From Comamonadaceae bacterium UBA2237 (GTDB lineage Bacteria; Pseudomonadota; Gammaproteobacteria; Burkholderiales; Burkholderiaceae_C), in NCBI GenBank assembly GCA_002347905.1, contig DDYJ01000209.1:1-7188 (forward strand): a DNA stretch of 7,188 bases, in the 5' to 3' direction. Numbering within the stretch: position 1 is the first letter of the stretch; every line of letters starts with the position of its first letter. The translations under genes and the position numbers were made by a program. The notes beneath the pieces were generated by a model. It worked only from the letters and a program-made list of their open reading frames with translations, was not told the DNA's origin and searched no databases. This document shows positions 7,003-7,188 of this stretch, piece by piece.

Positions 7003-7188
7003 TTACATATTGCGGCGATATTGCCCACCCACTTCAAACAAAGCGTTGGTAATTTGACCCAGTGAGCAAACACGCACGGCATCCATCAACACTTCGAACA
7101 CATTGGTGTTGTCGATTACCGCTTTTTGAAGGCGCTTGATTTGCACGACAGAGGCTGCTTGGTGGCGCGTATGGAAGTCTTGCAAACG
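7003..7188 (-). CDS. icmF: C-terminal end of a methylmalonyl-CoA mutase family protein, probably fused isobutyryl-CoA mutase IcmF (partial)
   Basis: The frame is open from the right window edge to a TAA at 7003-7005, giving the last 61 residues. The segment VCSLGQITNALFEVGGQYRRNM matches the C-terminus of IcmF, the single-chain B12-dependent mutase that joins a cobalamin domain, a MeaI-like GTPase chaperone domain and the mutase large subunit, and interconverts isobutyryl-CoA and butyryl-CoA (or related branched acyl-CoAs). The preceding stretch KAVIDNTNVFEVLMDAV also fits. Only the tail of the mutase domain is visible, so no cofactor or GTPase motif can be checked, and a separate methylmalonyl-CoA mutase large subunit is not strictly excluded. 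A TTG near the edge is not a real start. The gene converges on psd, with the palindrome between them. Confidence 0.8.
   Translation of the reverse strand, partial: RLQDFHTRHQAASVVQIKRLQKAVIDNTNVFEVLMDAVRVCSLGQITNALFEVGGQYRRNM

Overview
The window looks like chromosomal DNA from a member of the Burkholderiales (Betaproteobacteria) with roughly balanced base composition. The main reasons are two tandem Bug/TctC-type periplasmic binding proteins, a family greatly expanded in this order, a PaaK-like ligase directly after what looks like a LivF-type ATPase, and a C-terminus typical of the fused isobutyryl-CoA mutase IcmF. Genus cannot be set from the sequence alone. There is no sign of phage, insertion sequence, tRNA, rRNA or CRISPR.

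Layout. Positions 1-3422 are read on the + strand: the last codons of an upstream gene (probably a LivF-like ABC ATPase), a PaaK-like acyl/aryl-CoA ligase (86-1330), and two overlapping Bug receptor genes (1427-2410 and 2394-3422). Positions 3432-6080 are on the - strand: a 3-hydroxyacyl-CoA dehydrogenase (3432-4280), then an ABC-2 exporter made of a permease (4374-5147) and an ATPase (5151-6080), with the ATPase transcribed first. A short divergent gap of about 27 bases separates the ATPase from psd, phosphatidylserine decarboxylase (+, 6108-6944). The right edge holds the 3' end of icmF on the - strand (7003-7188).

How the genes may work together. The left part suggests carboxylic acid uptake and activation: a Liv-type transporter, a CoA ligase and periplasmic solute receptors. 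The dehydrogenase and IcmF act on acyl-CoA intermediates. The ABC-2 pair and psd are an independent export system and a phospholipid housekeeping gene. The substrate of the uptake and activation genes cannot be read from the sequence.

Nothing here amounts to a clearly new system. The most distinctive non-coding signal is a 41-base, almost perfect palindrome (6956-6996) between the convergent psd and icmF genes. Other points worth a look are the overlapping Bug pair without a visible TctAB partner, the atypical adenylation motif of the ligase, and the very compact psd/ABC divergent junction.
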